Of a stretch of DNA of 64,000 bases, positions 28,257-38,200 are shown in pieces. Where the stretch lies: positions 434,001 to 498,000 of the forward strand of contig NZ_JANHMP010000002.1 in the NCBI RefSeq assembly GCF_024609265.1, given 5' to 3'. Source of the DNA: Geothrix campi (GTDB lineage: Bacteria; Acidobacteriota; Holophagae; Holophagales; Holophagaceae). Below the pieces are notes generated by a model, which searched no databases, was not told the origin of the DNA, and was given only the letters and a program-made list of their open reading frames with translations. Every line of letters starts with the position of its first letter. Positions within the stretch are counted from its first letter, which is position 1. Position numbers and translations under genes: made by a program.

Positions 28257-29474
28257 CTACAGCGCCTTCGGCGGGTCGCCGGGCAGGCGCTGGAGGCGGA
28301 GGGGCAGGGCGTCGTGGAAGGCCTTCTTCAGGGCTTCCGGCGCGCTCCGCCAGGCTTTCATGGCCGCGGCGCGGGTGGAGAAGGCGCCATAGCAGGCCTG
28401 CCACCAGCGGAAGCCGTCGGGGCGCACGTAGGGCAGCACCAGCACGTCGGGCGCCTTGGGACCAGCGGCCCGGGCCACCTGCTTGAGGCCGTCGGCGCGG
28501 CCGGAGACCACCAGCCGGAGCGTCCAGGAGCCCTGGGGCGCGGCGGCCCGCTGGGTGGCGCCCCGGTGCAGGGCCTCCTGGAGATCCATGTGCTCCAGGG
28601 GCTTCACGGCCTCGTCGGGATCGGCCAGATCTTTTTCCGTGAGCACCCGGCGGGGCGCCTCCACCTGGATTTCGAGGCTGCGCGAGGAGCCGCCCAGGAT
28701 GTTGCTCACGCTGAGGGTGTAGACCGTGGTCTTGTCCGGGACCACGGCGATGCTGGACTGGCCGTCCAGCTCGAGGCCGCCGGGCTCCAGGCGCACCTTG
28801 GCATCGCCCTGGCAGATCCACTTCAGGTCCACCTGCTCGCCGGGCTTCACCACCAGGCGGCTCGCCTCGAAGCTGCAGACGCTGGCTGTGGAACTCTTAG
28901 CGGCCTTGGCGAGGGCCAGGGCCTGGTGACCCAGCACCGCCACCTCCACGGTGCGGCTCTGACCGCCGGCGGCGTTGTTGGCGGTGATGGTGTAGCGGGT
29001 GCTCTCCAGAGGCGTGACGGTGACTTCACTCTTGCCGTCGAGCTCGAGCCCGCCAGGCTCCAGACGTACCTTGGCGCTGCCCGCGCATTCCCACTTCAAC
29101 ACCACGGGATCGCCCGGCAGCACGGCCTTGGCGCTGGCGTCGAAGGCGCAGATGCGGGCGGCCTCGCCCAGGGGCAGGCCGGGGGTGACGCGCACTTCCG
29201 CGTGGCCGAGTTCAGCGCCGCCAGGTTCGGTGCCGGGGCCCGCATCGAAGAGGCGGTAGGTCGTCGTGTAGGCGGGTCGCAGCGTCACCTGGGAACGGCC
29301 CGGCAGGATCATGCCGCCGGGCTCCAGCCGCACCTGGGGGGACCTGGGGCAGACCCACGTCAGCAGCACCGATTCGCCGGGACGCACCTCGTTCGGCTCG
29401 GCGATGACGACCACGACGGGGGACGAGGCCGGGGCCTGAGCGTAAAGGGCCACCAGGGGCAGAAGCGGAAGCAT
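28257..29474 (-). CDS. Exported protein with three Ig-like repeats and a SPOR-like C-terminus
   Basis: A 405-residue protein with a short signal peptide (MLPLLPLVALYAQAPA). It has three tandem repeats of about 75 residues, each with a variant of PGxxVxLxWxC followed by VRLEPGG and a closing YTLxxxNxxGG-SR. This is the layout of repeated immunoglobulin-like domains. The C-terminal 90 residues (WQACYGAFSTRAAAMKAWRSA) resemble a SPOR domain, which binds denuded peptidoglycan. The ATG at 29474 is chosen from a longer frame because the earlier residues read as shadow. It is divergent from the Ser/Thr kinase gene. Probably a cell-envelope protein, partner unknown. Confidence 0.75.
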   Translation of the reverse strand: MLPLLPLVALYAQAPASSPVVVVIAEPNEVRPGESVLLTWVCPRSPQVRLEPGGMILPGRSQVTLRPAYTTTYRLFDAGPGTEPGGAELGHAEVRVTPGLPLGEAARICAFDASAKAVLPGDPVVLKWECAGSAKVRLEPGGLELDGKSEVTVTPLESTRYTITANNAAGGQSRTVEVAVLGHQALALAKAAKSSTASVCSFEASRLVVKPGEQVDLKWICQGDAKVRLEPGGLELDGQSSIAVVPDKTTVYTLSVSNILGGSSRSLEIQVEAPRRVLTEKDLADPDEAVKPLEHMDLQEALHRGATQRAAAPQGSWTLRLVVSGRADGLKQVARAAGPKAPDVLVLPYVRPDGFRWWQACYGAFSTRAAAMKAWRSAPEALKKAFHDALPLRLQRLPGDPPKAL

Positions 29475-29650
29475 GCTGCGAGTGTACCGCCGGAAGGGTC
29501 GCCGGGGTGGCCGGGCTGGGGACCGGTTGAAATCAGAGATAGTGGACAGGCGATGTAGACTTTTTGCGAATATCCCGGCTTCCTCGAAGGATGGACGTGC
29601 GGCCCGAGTGGATGGTCGGCTCCTGATGGTGTCCTGTTCCGGCGACTCCC

Positions 29651-32356
29651 ATGGCGACTCAGACTGCCAGTCCACTCCAGCCCGGTGATGTGGTCGGCCG
29701 CTACCGGGTGGAGGCCTTCGTCGCGGAAGGCGGCATGGGCCAGGTGTTCCGGGGCTGGGACCTCAGCCTGGAGCGTCACGTCGCCCTCAAGATCATCCGG
29801 GCGGATCATGCGCGCCAGACCGCCGCTCTGGCGCGATTCCAGCGGGAGGCCCAGATCCTCGCCAAGCTCGACCACGCGGGGATCTGCCATGTGTACGACT
29901 GGCTGGATCACCACGGAACCCTGGTCATGGCCATGGAGTGGGTGGAGGGAACCCCTCTCTCGACGCTGCTGGAACAGGGCCCTCTGCCGCTGCCGAAGGC
30001 GCTCCGGATGCTCCGGGAGGTGGCCCTCGCCCTGGCGGCCGCCCACGCCAAGGGCGTCATCCATCGGGATCTGAAGCCGTCGAACATCCTGATCACGCCG
30101 GAGGGCTCGGCCAAGCTGCTCGATTTCGGGCTGGCCAAGGATGATGTGGGAGCCGCCCCGGAGGCCCTGTGGGACACCCAGTCCACGCCGCCGGAGGAAG
30201 CCGCCACGACCGCGACCAGCTCGGGCGCGAAGATCCCGCTCACCCGGCCCGGCGCGGTCATGGGGACGCGGGGGTTCATCGCCCCGGAGCTGCTGCTGGG
30301 GGAACCCGCCACGCTGGCGACGGACATGTACGCGCTCGGGGTGATCGCCTCCCTGGCCCTGGCGGGTGACCCACCCCCGGCCAAGGCGGGGACCCCGGTT
30401 CCCTGGACCCGGCGCGTGCTCAAGTGGCGATCCGGCCAGGGGCCGCATGCCCCGGGGCCTCCACACGGGCCCCATGCCCTCCGGATGCTGGTGGATCGCC
30501 TGCTGTCGCTGGATCCGGAAACCCGCCCCCGGGCCCAGGAGGTGGTGCAGGTGTTGGATCAGATCCAGGCGCCGACTTCGCCGGTGTGGTGGGCGGCCGC
30601 CACGGCCGTGATCACGCTGGGCGTGGCCGGGTTCGGCGTCTGGGCCTATGGTCGGGGCGCCATCCCGGAGTTCTCGGCCTCGCACCACGCCCGGCTGGTG
30701 GTGGTGCCGGTCCGGAGCCTTACCTCGGCCCCCGGTCTCACCGCCGCCACGGAGGTGGCCACCACCGACCTCCTTGAACACATCCTCCGCACCTTCCCCC
30801 AGGTGAAGGTGGTCCAGGACCGGGACCGGGGGCAGACCCCGCCCCGGCTCGAGGCGCCCGCGGGAGAGACCGCCGAGGCGGCCGAGCGCGAGTTCGTGCG
30901 GCGGCTCGTGAACCGCACGGGCGCGGACCTGGTGGTGCTGGGCGAGATCCTGCGGCCGCCCGGTTCGGCGCAGACCTCGCTGCGGGTGAGGCTGCTGGAC
31001 CGCCAGGGCCGCCTGAGGGCGAGCCGTGAGGTGCTGTCCCGGGCCTTGGAGTACGAACCCAACCAGGCGGTGCCGGCCGTCCTCCAGGGGCTGAACCGGA
31101 GTCTGTCGCCGTTGGGCCGCTCCCCGGCCTTTCCGGCCATGCCCTCGAAGGAAGCTCTCGACGCCTACGGCCTGGGCCTCGATCTGGCCCAGCAGGGCGA
31201 TGCGGCCCGGGCCCTGCCCTGGCTGGAGAAGGCAGTCTTCCAGGCGCCGAACTACGCGCCGGCCCTGACCCGGTACGGCTGGACGCTGCTGGTCAAAGGG
31301 GACCCCAGGACGTTTCCCACCCTCATGTGGGCGAGGACGGTGGCCCGGGAATCGGGAGACCGTTTCTCCGAGGCCCAGGCGCTGATCAACCTGGCTCTCC
31401 TCGCCCGGCGGAACGACCGGCCCGATGCGGAGGAATCGCTGCTGGAAGAGGCCCTGACTCTTGCCCAGGCCTCCGCGGACCGGGATCTCCAGGCGCAGGT
31501 CCTGGATGAGATCGGAGTCCATCAGATCAACCGAGGGGACCATCGCGCGGCAGAACTCGCGCTCAATCCCGCTCTCCAGATGGCCACCGAGATGGGCAAC
31601 CGCCGGCTGCGTGCCCATATCCTGGTGAACCTTGCCAACGTGGCCAAGTACCGGGGGCTGAGCGGCGAGGCGCGGGAGCTGTATCTCCAGATCATCGCCG
31701 AGGCCACCGTGCTGGAAGACCCCAGGCTCGAGGCGGTCAATCGGAACAACCTGGCCATCCTGGACCTAGAGGAGGGGCGGCTGGGATCGGCCGAGCAGGC
31801 TTTCCAGAGGGTCCTGGCCCTGCGGCGGGAGTTCGGCGATGTGGAGGGCGAATGCCGGGTGCTGATGAACCTGGGCATCGCGGCCTACATGCAGGGGGCC
31901 TACGAGCGGGCGTCGGAACGCTACGAGGAGGCCCTGGGCGGGGCGCGGAAGCACGACCTGCTGCTGGTCCAGGGCCGCTGCCTCTACCGGCTCGGGGATG
32001 TCCTGAGGGTCCAGGGGAAGCTGGCCCCGGCGGCCCTGCGCCTGGAGGAGGCCCTGGTGCTGCTGCGGACGAAGGGGACGCCAGGGAATCAGGCCGAGGC
32101 CCTGGCCGCGCTCGCGGAATGCCGGGCGCGCCAGTCCAATCCCGCGGAAGCCGAGCGTCTGGTCGAGGAAGCGCAGCGCATCGCCGGGGAGGGGCCGCAG
32201 ATCTGGCGGGCCCGGGCCTGGGTCATGCACCAGCGGGGCCGGGCGAAAGAGGCCCTGGACTGCCTGTCCCGCGCCCTGGAGGACCCCCGGAAGGAGGATC
32301 CCGAGCACCGCGGGGAGATCCGCGCCCTGATCACCGCCTGGCGGAAGCGGCCTTGA
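29651..32356 (+). CDS. Transmembrane Ser/Thr protein kinase with TPR-rich C-terminus
   Basis: A 901-residue Hanks-type kinase. The glycine loop is AEGGMGQVF (about 25-33), the ATP-binding Lys is at about 47 (VALKI), the catalytic Asp is in HRDLKPSN (Asp about 140), DFGLAK begins at about 158, and the activation segment ends GFIAPELL. One transmembrane helix (WWAAATAVITLGVAGFGVWAYG, about 314-336) separates it from a C-terminal region with many helical repeats of TPR type (for example LGLDLAQQGDAARALPWLEKA and later NLGIAAYMQGAYERASERYEEAL). This layout resembles receptor-like kinases that sense through TPR modules. It starts a signalling block and is divergent from the Ig-like gene. Confidence 0.92.
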   Translation: MATQTASPLQPGDVVGRYRVEAFVAEGGMGQVFRGWDLSLERHVALKIIRADHARQTAALARFQREAQILAKLDHAGICHVYDWLDHHGTLVMAMEWVEGTPLSTLLEQGPLPLPKALRMLREVALALAAAHAKGVIHRDLKPSNILITPEGSAKLLDFGLAKDDVGAAPEALWDTQSTPPEEAATTATSSGAKIPLTRPGAVMGTRGFIAPELLLGEPATLATDMYALGVIASLALAGDPPPAKAGTPVPWTRRVLKWRSGQGPHAPGPPHGPHALRMLVDRLLSLDPETRPRAQEVVQVLDQIQAPTSPVWWAAATAVITLGVAGFGVWAYGRGAIPEFSASHHARLVVVPVRSLTSAPGLTAATEVATTDLLEHILRTFPQVKVVQDRDRGQTPPRLEAPAGETAEAAEREFVRRLVNRTGADLVVLGEILRPPGSAQTSLRVRLLDRQGRLRASREVLSRALEYEPNQAVPAVLQGLNRSLSPLGRSPAFPAMPSKEALDAYGLGLDLAQQGDAARALPWLEKAVFQAPNYAPALTRYGWTLLVKGDPRTFPTLMWARTVARESGDRFSEAQALINLALLARRNDRPDAEESLLEEALTLAQASADRDLQAQVLDEIGVHQINRGDHRAAELALNPALQMATEMGNRRLRAHILVNLANVAKYRGLSGEARELYLQIIAEATVLEDPRLEAVNRNNLAILDLEEGRLGSAEQAFQRVLALRREFGDVEGECRVLMNLGIAAYMQGAYERASERYEEALGGARKHDLLLVQGRCLYRLGDVLRVQGKLAPAALRLEEALVLLRTKGTPGNQAEALAALAECRARQSNPAEAERLVEEAQRIAGEGPQIWRARAWVMHQRGRAKEALDCLSRALEDPRKEDPEHRGEIRALITAWRKRP

Positions 32357-32424
32357 CAGAGGCCATTCTTGGATGGATGGTGAGCCGGCTTTTAACCAGC
32401 TCCATCCTGACGTGAGGAGGAACC

Positions 32425-32637
32425 ATGTCCCACCGGACCTGGAAATGGAATCCCGACAAATCCATCACCATCACCCTCCAGGTCGAGGGCGAATGGACGC
32501 TGACTGGCCCGGACGGGAGTACCCGGAAGGAGCCGAAGGGCGAGTACAAGCTCTCCTTCACGGCCAAGTCCCCCACTTCCCTGTCCAGGATGATCATTGA
32601 TCCGGATCCCGGGGGCGGGACGCTCGTGCATACGTGA
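32425..32637 (+). CDS. Small hypothetical protein following the TPR kinase (70 aa)
   Basis: A 70-residue soluble protein (MSHRTWKWNPDKSITITLQV...) with strong beta-strand character and a Gly/Lys-rich turn region. It has a clear GAGGAGGAA ribosome-binding site before its ATG and follows the kinase by 69 bases. I do not recognise the family. Small beta-rich partners beside membrane kinases can be substrates or ligands, but that is inference. Its stop lies three bases before the converging TonB-like gene's stop. Confidence 0.6.
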   Translation: MSHRTWKWNPDKSITITLQVEGEWTLTGPDGSTRKEPKGEYKLSFTAKSPTSLSRMIIDPDPGGGTLVHT

Positions 32638-32640
32638 CGG

Positions 32641-33456
32641 TCAGTTCCCCAGGTAGGTGAACCAGAACCGCACGCCCAGGTACGCGCCGTCATACCCCTC
32701 GGGCAGCCGCTGGAGGGGCGCGGCGCGCAGGACGGCCATGCGGGCGCTTTCGTCCATGGCGGCGTTGCCGCTGGGGATCTCCACCCGCACGCGGTCGAGG
32801 CTGCCGTCCCGGGCGATGCGGAAGTAGATCTGCACGCGGCCCTGGGTGCTGGACACCCGGTTCCAGTTCGACGTGATGCGGGCCTGCACCTGCTGCAGGT
32901 ACCACACGAAGGGGAAGTTGCCGTCCACTCCGCCCACCAGGCCCACGCCGCCCTGGACGCCGGAGGTGGGGTTCAGGCCCGGGATGCCCGAGCCCGCGCC
33001 GAAGGCCGCCCCGTTGCCGGAGCCCACGGCGCCAGCCACGGGGTTGGGCGAGGCGGTCTTGCCCTTGGCGGCGGTGGTGCCCGTGCCCTGGCTCGCCGTG
33101 TCCTTGCTGTCGCCCTTGGCTGCGGACTTGGTCGTCTTCGTGGCGAAGGGATCCGGGGCCGTGGCCGAAGGGGAGGTGTCTCGGACGGGAGCCACCTCCT
33201 CCACCCGCCGCAGGCGCTCGCCGGTCTTGCCCACCTCCATGGCGTCGGACCCGCCGGAGCTGCCGCCCATGGCCGCGGGCAGGTTTACCCAGGTGACCTT
33301 GACCTCTTCGGCCTGCCCGGAACCGCCGCCCCTGGGCCAGAAGAAGGCCACGCCGACGGTCAGGTGCAGGGCCAGGCTCAGGGCCAGGCCCGGCCCCCAG
33401 CGGAGCTCGCCCAGGTGGGCGCGCGTGCGGAGGTAGGCCTGGAGGTCCTGGCTCAT
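32641..33456 (-). CDS. TonB-family energy transducer
   Basis: A 271-residue protein with one N-terminal membrane anchor (about residues 20-41, GPGLALSLALHLTVGVAFFW). A Gly/Ala/Thr/Ser-rich periplasmic linker of about 130 residues follows. The C-terminal domain (FPFVWYLQQVQARITSNWNR to FWFTYLG) has the TonB/TolA C-terminal fold pattern, including a strand VQIYFRIARDGSLDRVRVE and NAAMDESARMAVLRAAPLQRLPEG. It is coupled to the exbD gene upstream by a four-base ATGA overlap. Such proteins carry proton-motive energy to outer-membrane receptors. No ExbB-type gene is in the window, so its motor partner must be encoded elsewhere. Confidence 0.85.
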   Translation of the reverse strand: MSQDLQAYLRTRAHLGELRWGPGLALSLALHLTVGVAFFWPRGGGSGQAEEVKVTWVNLPAAMGGSSGGSDAMEVGKTGERLRRVEEVAPVRDTSPSATAPDPFATKTTKSAAKGDSKDTASQGTGTTAAKGKTASPNPVAGAVGSGNGAAFGAGSGIPGLNPTSGVQGGVGLVGGVDGNFPFVWYLQQVQARITSNWNRVSSTQGRVQIYFRIARDGSLDRVRVEIPSGNAAMDESARMAVLRAAPLQRLPEGYDGAYLGVRFWFTYLGN

Positions 33457-33890
33457 TTCGCTTCGGCAGCTGGCGCGGCGATGGGCGCCGCGGCGGTGAC
33501 GAAGCCCACCTGGGTGAAGCCCGCCTCGCGGATGGCATCCACCACCTGGATGACGCGGCCGTAGGGCACGTTGTGGTCGGCCCGCACCAGCACGGGCCGC
33601 TTGCCGCCGCTCTGGGCCTTGGCCTTCAGCTGGTTCGCGAGGACGGGCAGGGCCAGGAAAGCCTTGTCGAACTGCAGGCGGCCGTCGAAGGTGATCGACA
33701 CCGTGAGGGCTTCACTCTCCAGGTTCCGGCCCGTCCGGCTCTCCGGCAGCTTCACGTCCACGCCGGTCATCATCATGGGGGCCGCGATCATGAAGATGAT
33801 CAGCAGCACCAGCATCACGTCGATGAGCGGCGTCATGTTGATGTCGGCCATGGCGCCGCGCCTGCTGCCTGGAGTGAATGACACGGGCAC
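33453..33890 (-). CDS. ExbD/TolR-family biopolymer transport protein
   Basis: A 145-residue protein with the family N-terminus: a short cytoplasmic stretch, then a single membrane helix with the conserved Asp (MADINMTPLIDVMLVLLIIFMIAAPM), the Asp being essential for proton use in characterised members. A periplasmic domain follows (SITFDGRLQFD... VLVRADHNVPYGRVIQVVDAIREAGF). The start is a GTG at 33890 (an ATG at 33851 is an alternative); the GTG fits the known N-terminal tail better. It forms a two-gene unit with the TonB-like gene. The absence of an ExbB partner next to it is unusual. Confidence 0.88.
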   Translation of the reverse strand: MPVSFTPGSRRGAMADINMTPLIDVMLVLLIIFMIAAPMMMTGVDVKLPESRTGRNLESEALTVSITFDGRLQFDKAFLALPVLANQLKAKAQSGGKRPVLVRADHNVPYGRVIQVVDAIREAGFTQVGFVTAAAPIAAPAAEAK

Positions 33891-33946
33891 CTCGAACGAA
33901 GAGCTTCCAGTTTAGCGCGTGCACGCGCGGGGAAGGCCGGAGGGGC

Positions 33947-35059
33947 TTAGGGGGCTGTGTAGGTCACGCGCTGGAGGGTTCCAGCGCCGCCACGGCACAG
34001 GACCAGGACCGAGCCATCCTCGGAAACCCTGAGATCCACGGGACTGGAGAAACCCGTCAGCCAGTCGCCCACGGTCCCGGTGGCGGGATCCAGGGTCCGG
34101 ATCCACCCCCCGCAGTAATCCATGAAGAGGTACTTGTGCAGGAAGGTGGCCGGGAAGGTCGGCGTCCCCGGGTCGTAGAACGCGGCGCCCACGATGGAGC
34201 AGCCGGTCACCGGGCCACCGCTGTGGGGATAGGTGTAGATCGGGGTCGTGTAGGCCGGGTTGGAGGTGGCGCCCTCCGTGGCGGGCCACCCGTAGTTGGC
34301 GCCAGCCTGGCCGCCGTTGATCTCCTCCCAGGTGTTCTGGCCCACGTCGTTGATCAGCAGCCGGCCGGTGCCGGGCTGAAAGGCGAAGGTGAACGGGTTC
34401 CGCAGCCCCAGGGCCCAGATGAGCTGGTTCTTCCCCGAAGTCTGCGCGAGCAGGGGGTTGTCCGCGGGAACACTGCCATCCGGGTTGAGCCGGAGCAGTT
34501 TCCCCAGGAGGTTGGTGAGGCTCTGGGCGTTGCTGCCATTGGCGTTGTCGCCCACGGCCACGTAGAGCTTCCCGTCGGGGCCGAAGTGCAGGGCCCCCCC
34601 GTTGTGGTTGGTGGCGGTGCTCAGGTCATCCAGGTCCAGGAGCACCGTTTCGCTGCCAGGTGCTGCCAGGTCCCCCGCGGCCGTGAACCGGCTCACCCGG
34701 TTGTGTGGGCTCGGCGAGGTGGCGGTGTAGTGGACATACACGAAACCGTTGGCCGCGAAGGCGGGATCCAGCGTCACGCCGATCAGCCCGCGCTCGCCGG
34801 TGGCGTCCACGGGCACGCTCAAGAAGGGGGCGGCCAGCAGGAGGCCCGCCTTGACGACCCGCAAGGTCCCGCCCTGCTCGCAGACGAAGACGCGACCATC
34901 CGGGACCAGGGTCATGGCGGTGGGCCGGGTGAGGCCCAAAACCACCGTGGCGGTGGTGAAGGCCCCGCCCGCCGGCGGCAGGGGCTGAGAGGAGCTGCCG
35001 CCGCCATGTCCGCAGGCGAGGAGGGTGGCCAATGTCAGGAAGGAGATCCAGCCATGCAT
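33947..35059 (-). CDS. Glucose/sorbosone dehydrogenase-like lipoprotein (PQQ-type propeller)
   Basis: A 370-residue protein with a lipoprotein-like signal (MHGWISFLTLATLLACGHGGG, Cys at about 16), so it may be tethered to a membrane. The mature part is a six-bladed propeller of the soluble glucose/sorbosone dehydrogenase family: LTRPTAMTLVPDGRVFVCEQGG, GERGLIGVTLDPAFAANGFVY, NHNGGALHFGPDGKLYVAVGD, LLGKLLRLNPDGSVPADNP and NYGWPATEG. Known enzymes use PQQ to oxidise aldoses or aldehydes; whether this one still binds PQQ cannot be told. It is not coupled to exbD (56 bases between) and is divergent from the large kinase. Confidence 0.85.
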   Translation of the reverse strand: MHGWISFLTLATLLACGHGGGSSSQPLPPAGGAFTTATVVLGLTRPTAMTLVPDGRVFVCEQGGTLRVVKAGLLLAAPFLSVPVDATGERGLIGVTLDPAFAANGFVYVHYTATSPSPHNRVSRFTAAGDLAAPGSETVLLDLDDLSTATNHNGGALHFGPDGKLYVAVGDNANGSNAQSLTNLLGKLLRLNPDGSVPADNPLLAQTSGKNQLIWALGLRNPFTFAFQPGTGRLLINDVGQNTWEEINGGQAGANYGWPATEGATSNPAYTTPIYTYPHSGGPVTGCSIVGAAFYDPGTPTFPATFLHKYLFMDYCGGWIRTLDPATGTVGDWLTGFSSPVDLRVSEDGSVLVLCRGGAGTLQRVTYTAP

Positions 35060-35263
35060 GGGGGCCTCCGGGGAACGAGGTCTTGGATGCTCCGGGCGGA
35101 GCTTTTCTTCCCTGCCACCGGCCCGCCTCGTAAAAACACCGTAGCCTACTAATTGATCTTAAATTAACAAGTTGACTGATGACGATCAATGGATCTACCG
35201 TGCCATGATTCATTTCTGAATAGCGGTCTTCGAAGCCAACCTCTCGCCGTGGGAGCTGAGCAG
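35060..35263. promoter_or_regulatory. Divergent promoter region with AT-rich core
   Basis: About 200 bases between a minus-strand lipoprotein gene and a plus-strand kinase. The stretch 35140-35215 is AT-rich within a GC-rich genome (including TTGATCTTAAATTAAC and TTGACT) and could hold promoters in either direction, but no pair of boxes with good spacing is convincing. GGGAG at 35251-35255 sets the start of the kinase at 35264. Confidence 0.35.
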
Positions 35264-38200
35264 ATGGAAGCAGATCCGAAGGTGCGCGGCGTGGATCCCG
35301 GGCTGTCCCGGGCGGAGACGCTGGACGGTGCCGCAGCCGCCCATGGCAGCGGGCCCACCCTCGGCGCACCTCTTGGAATCACGGCCAGGTCCGGCGATCC
35401 GGATTTCCCGGTGCCGGCCTGGGACCGCTACGAATGCCTGGGCTTCCTGGGGCAGGGCGGCATGGGCAAGGTGTTCCACTGCCGCGACCGGCGCCTGGGC
35501 CGCGAGGTGGCCATCAAGTTCGTGCGCCTCGATGACGATCGCTACGTCGCCCGTTTCATGCTGGAGGCCCGGGCCCAGGCCCGCGTGGACCACGACCACG
35601 TGTGCAAGGTCTTCGAGGTGGGCGAGGTGGAGGGCCGGGTCTTCATCGCCATGCAGTATGTGGCGGGGCTGCCCTTCGACGCCGCGGCGCAGGATCTGTC
35701 GCTGGAACAAAAGGTGCTGGTGCTGCGGGACGCGGCGCTGGGCGTCCAGGAAGCGCATCGCGTGGGGATCATCCACCGGGATATCAAGCCCTCCAACATC
35801 ATGGTGGAGCGCGTGGCGGACGGCTCCCTGCGCACCTTCGTCATGGATTTCGGCCTGGCGCGGGAGTGGAACCAGGACCTCACGGAGACGGGTTCGGTGC
35901 TGGGCACGCCCGCCTACATGTCGCCGGAGCAGGCCCGGGGCGAGGTCTCGCGCCTGGACCGCCGCACGGACATCTACAGCCTGGGCGCCACGCTCTACCA
36001 CATGGCCACGGGCCGCCCGCCGGTCTCCGGCGCCAACGCCCTGGAGATCCTGGGCGCCATCGCCTCCGAGGACATCCAGCCCATGCGCGGGCCTGGCCTG
36101 GACATCCCCCGGGATCTGGAGGCCATCACGCTCAAGTGCCTCGAGAAGGACCGGGCGCGGCGCTACGAATCGGCGCGCGCCCTGGCCGATGACCTCGACC
36201 GGTTCCTGGCGGCGGATCCGGTGCTGGCCCGGCCCACGGGGCTCTGGTACCGCCTCCAGCGCAAGGCCCGCAAGCACCGGCAGCTCACGGTCGTGGCCGC
36301 CGTGGCGATGCTGGCGGTGCTGGTGGCCCTGGGCGTGGCGGTGAAGACGCGGCGCGATGCGGGGCGCCGGGAGCGGCTCGCCCAGCAGTTCACCGAGGCC
36401 ACGGGCCGCATCGACTCCCTGGCCCGGTACTCCGCGCTGTCGCCCCCCCACGACATCCGGCCCGACCTCCAGGCCGTGCGGGAGCAGATGACCCAGCTCC
36501 AGGCCGACATGGCCCGGGCCGGCGCCATCGCCAACGGGCCCGGCCACTACGCCCTGGGCCGGGGTCACTGGACCCTGGACGACACGGAGAAGGCCCGCGA
36601 GCACCTGCAGATGGCCTGGGACGCCGGCTACCGCGAGCCGCGCGTGGCCTACGCCCTGAGCCTCGCCCTGGGCCAGCAGTTCCGGGACCGGTTCCTGGAG
36701 GCGGAGCGCATCGTCTCCAAGGATCAGCGGGAGGCCCGCCTGCGGGAAGTGGAGCGCACCCTGCGCGATCCGGCTCTCGCCTACCTCCGGCAGGCCAAGG
36801 GCGCGGATGTGCCCTCACCCGCCTACGTGGAGGCCCTCCTGGCTTTCTACGAGGGGCGACTGGACGAGGCCCTGGTCCGGCTCAAGGCCCTGGGCACCGA
36901 GCTGCCCTGGTTCTACGAGGCGCCCCTGCTGCGCGGTTCCCTCCTGCAGGCCCGGGCCTGGCAGAAGTGGAACCAGGGCGATCGTGAGGGCGCCCGCCGG
37001 GATTTCGAGGAGGGACGCCAGGCCCTGCAAGCCGCCGCCACCACGGGGCGCAGCGTGCCCGCGGTGTACGCCGCGGCCGCCGACCTGGAGAACAACGCGT
37101 TCTTCATGGAGAAGTACGGGCAGGGGGATGTCCAGGGGCCCTTTGACCGCGGCATGGGGGCTCTGGATACCGCGCTGCGCCTCCAGCCGGATCACGTGCC
37201 TTCCCTGATTCTCGTGTCGGCGCTGGAGCGAAACCTCGCGGATGCGCAGGTCCTCCAGGGCCAGGACGCCCAAGTCCTCGCTGGCTCGGCGTTGGCCGCC
37301 GCCGAGAAGGCCGTGGTGGCCGGCCCCGCACGGGCGGATGCGCGGATCGCCCTGGGCCAGACCTGCTACGTGCTGGGCAACGCCCGGTTCCAGCGGGGCC
37401 TCGATCCCACGGAGGCCCTGGTCCGGGGGCTCTCGGCCTTCGGGGCTCTCTCGACGGAGAAGCGCGACTATACGGTCTGGAACCACCTGGGCCTCCTGAA
37501 CCAGAAGCTGGCCCAGTACGAGGACGGCCGCGGCCAGGACTCCTCGACCCACCTGGGCGCGGCCATCGAGGGCTTCCGCACCGCGGCTGGCATGGAACCC
37601 CACCTCCTCCCGGCCTGGATCAACCTGGGGGTGTGCCTCGAGCAGCGGGCCACAAGGCCCGGCGCCGCCCGGGCCGAGGCGGACCTGCGGGAGGCGGAGG
37701 ACGTGCTGGAGCGGGCCCGCACCCTGAACCCCAATCACTTCGTGCCCTACTTCGTGCTCGGCAAGGTCCACCTGGACCAGGCCCTGCGCAGCCGGGCCGA
37801 AGGCGGGGATCCCCGCCCGGCCCTCCTGCGCGCCCGGGAGCGCTGCCGCCAGGGGCTGGCCATCAATGCCGCCATCCCCAACCTCCACAACCTTGAGGGG
37901 ATGGCGCTGTCCGAGCTGGCGCAGGAAGCCTGGGACCGCGGCGAGGACCCAGCTCCCCTGAACAGGGAAGCCAAGGCCTGCTACCGGCGGGCGATCCAGG
38001 CGGCTCCGGGCCAGTCCTACGGCTACCAGAACCTCGCCGATGTGCTGATCACCGAAGGCCGCTGGTCCCTTGATCCCCGGCCCCTGGCCGAAGCCGAAGC
38101 CGCGCTGCGGAAGGGCCTGCACGCCGCACCGGGCAACCAGGAGCTCCTTACCGAAGCGGGGCGCTGTGCTGCTATCCGGGTCGAGCAGGCGGTGTCCACC

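Noticed and set aside
29360-31618. A 752-codon minus-strand frame
   Set aside because: It is antisense to the kinase gene; composition is a GC shadow.
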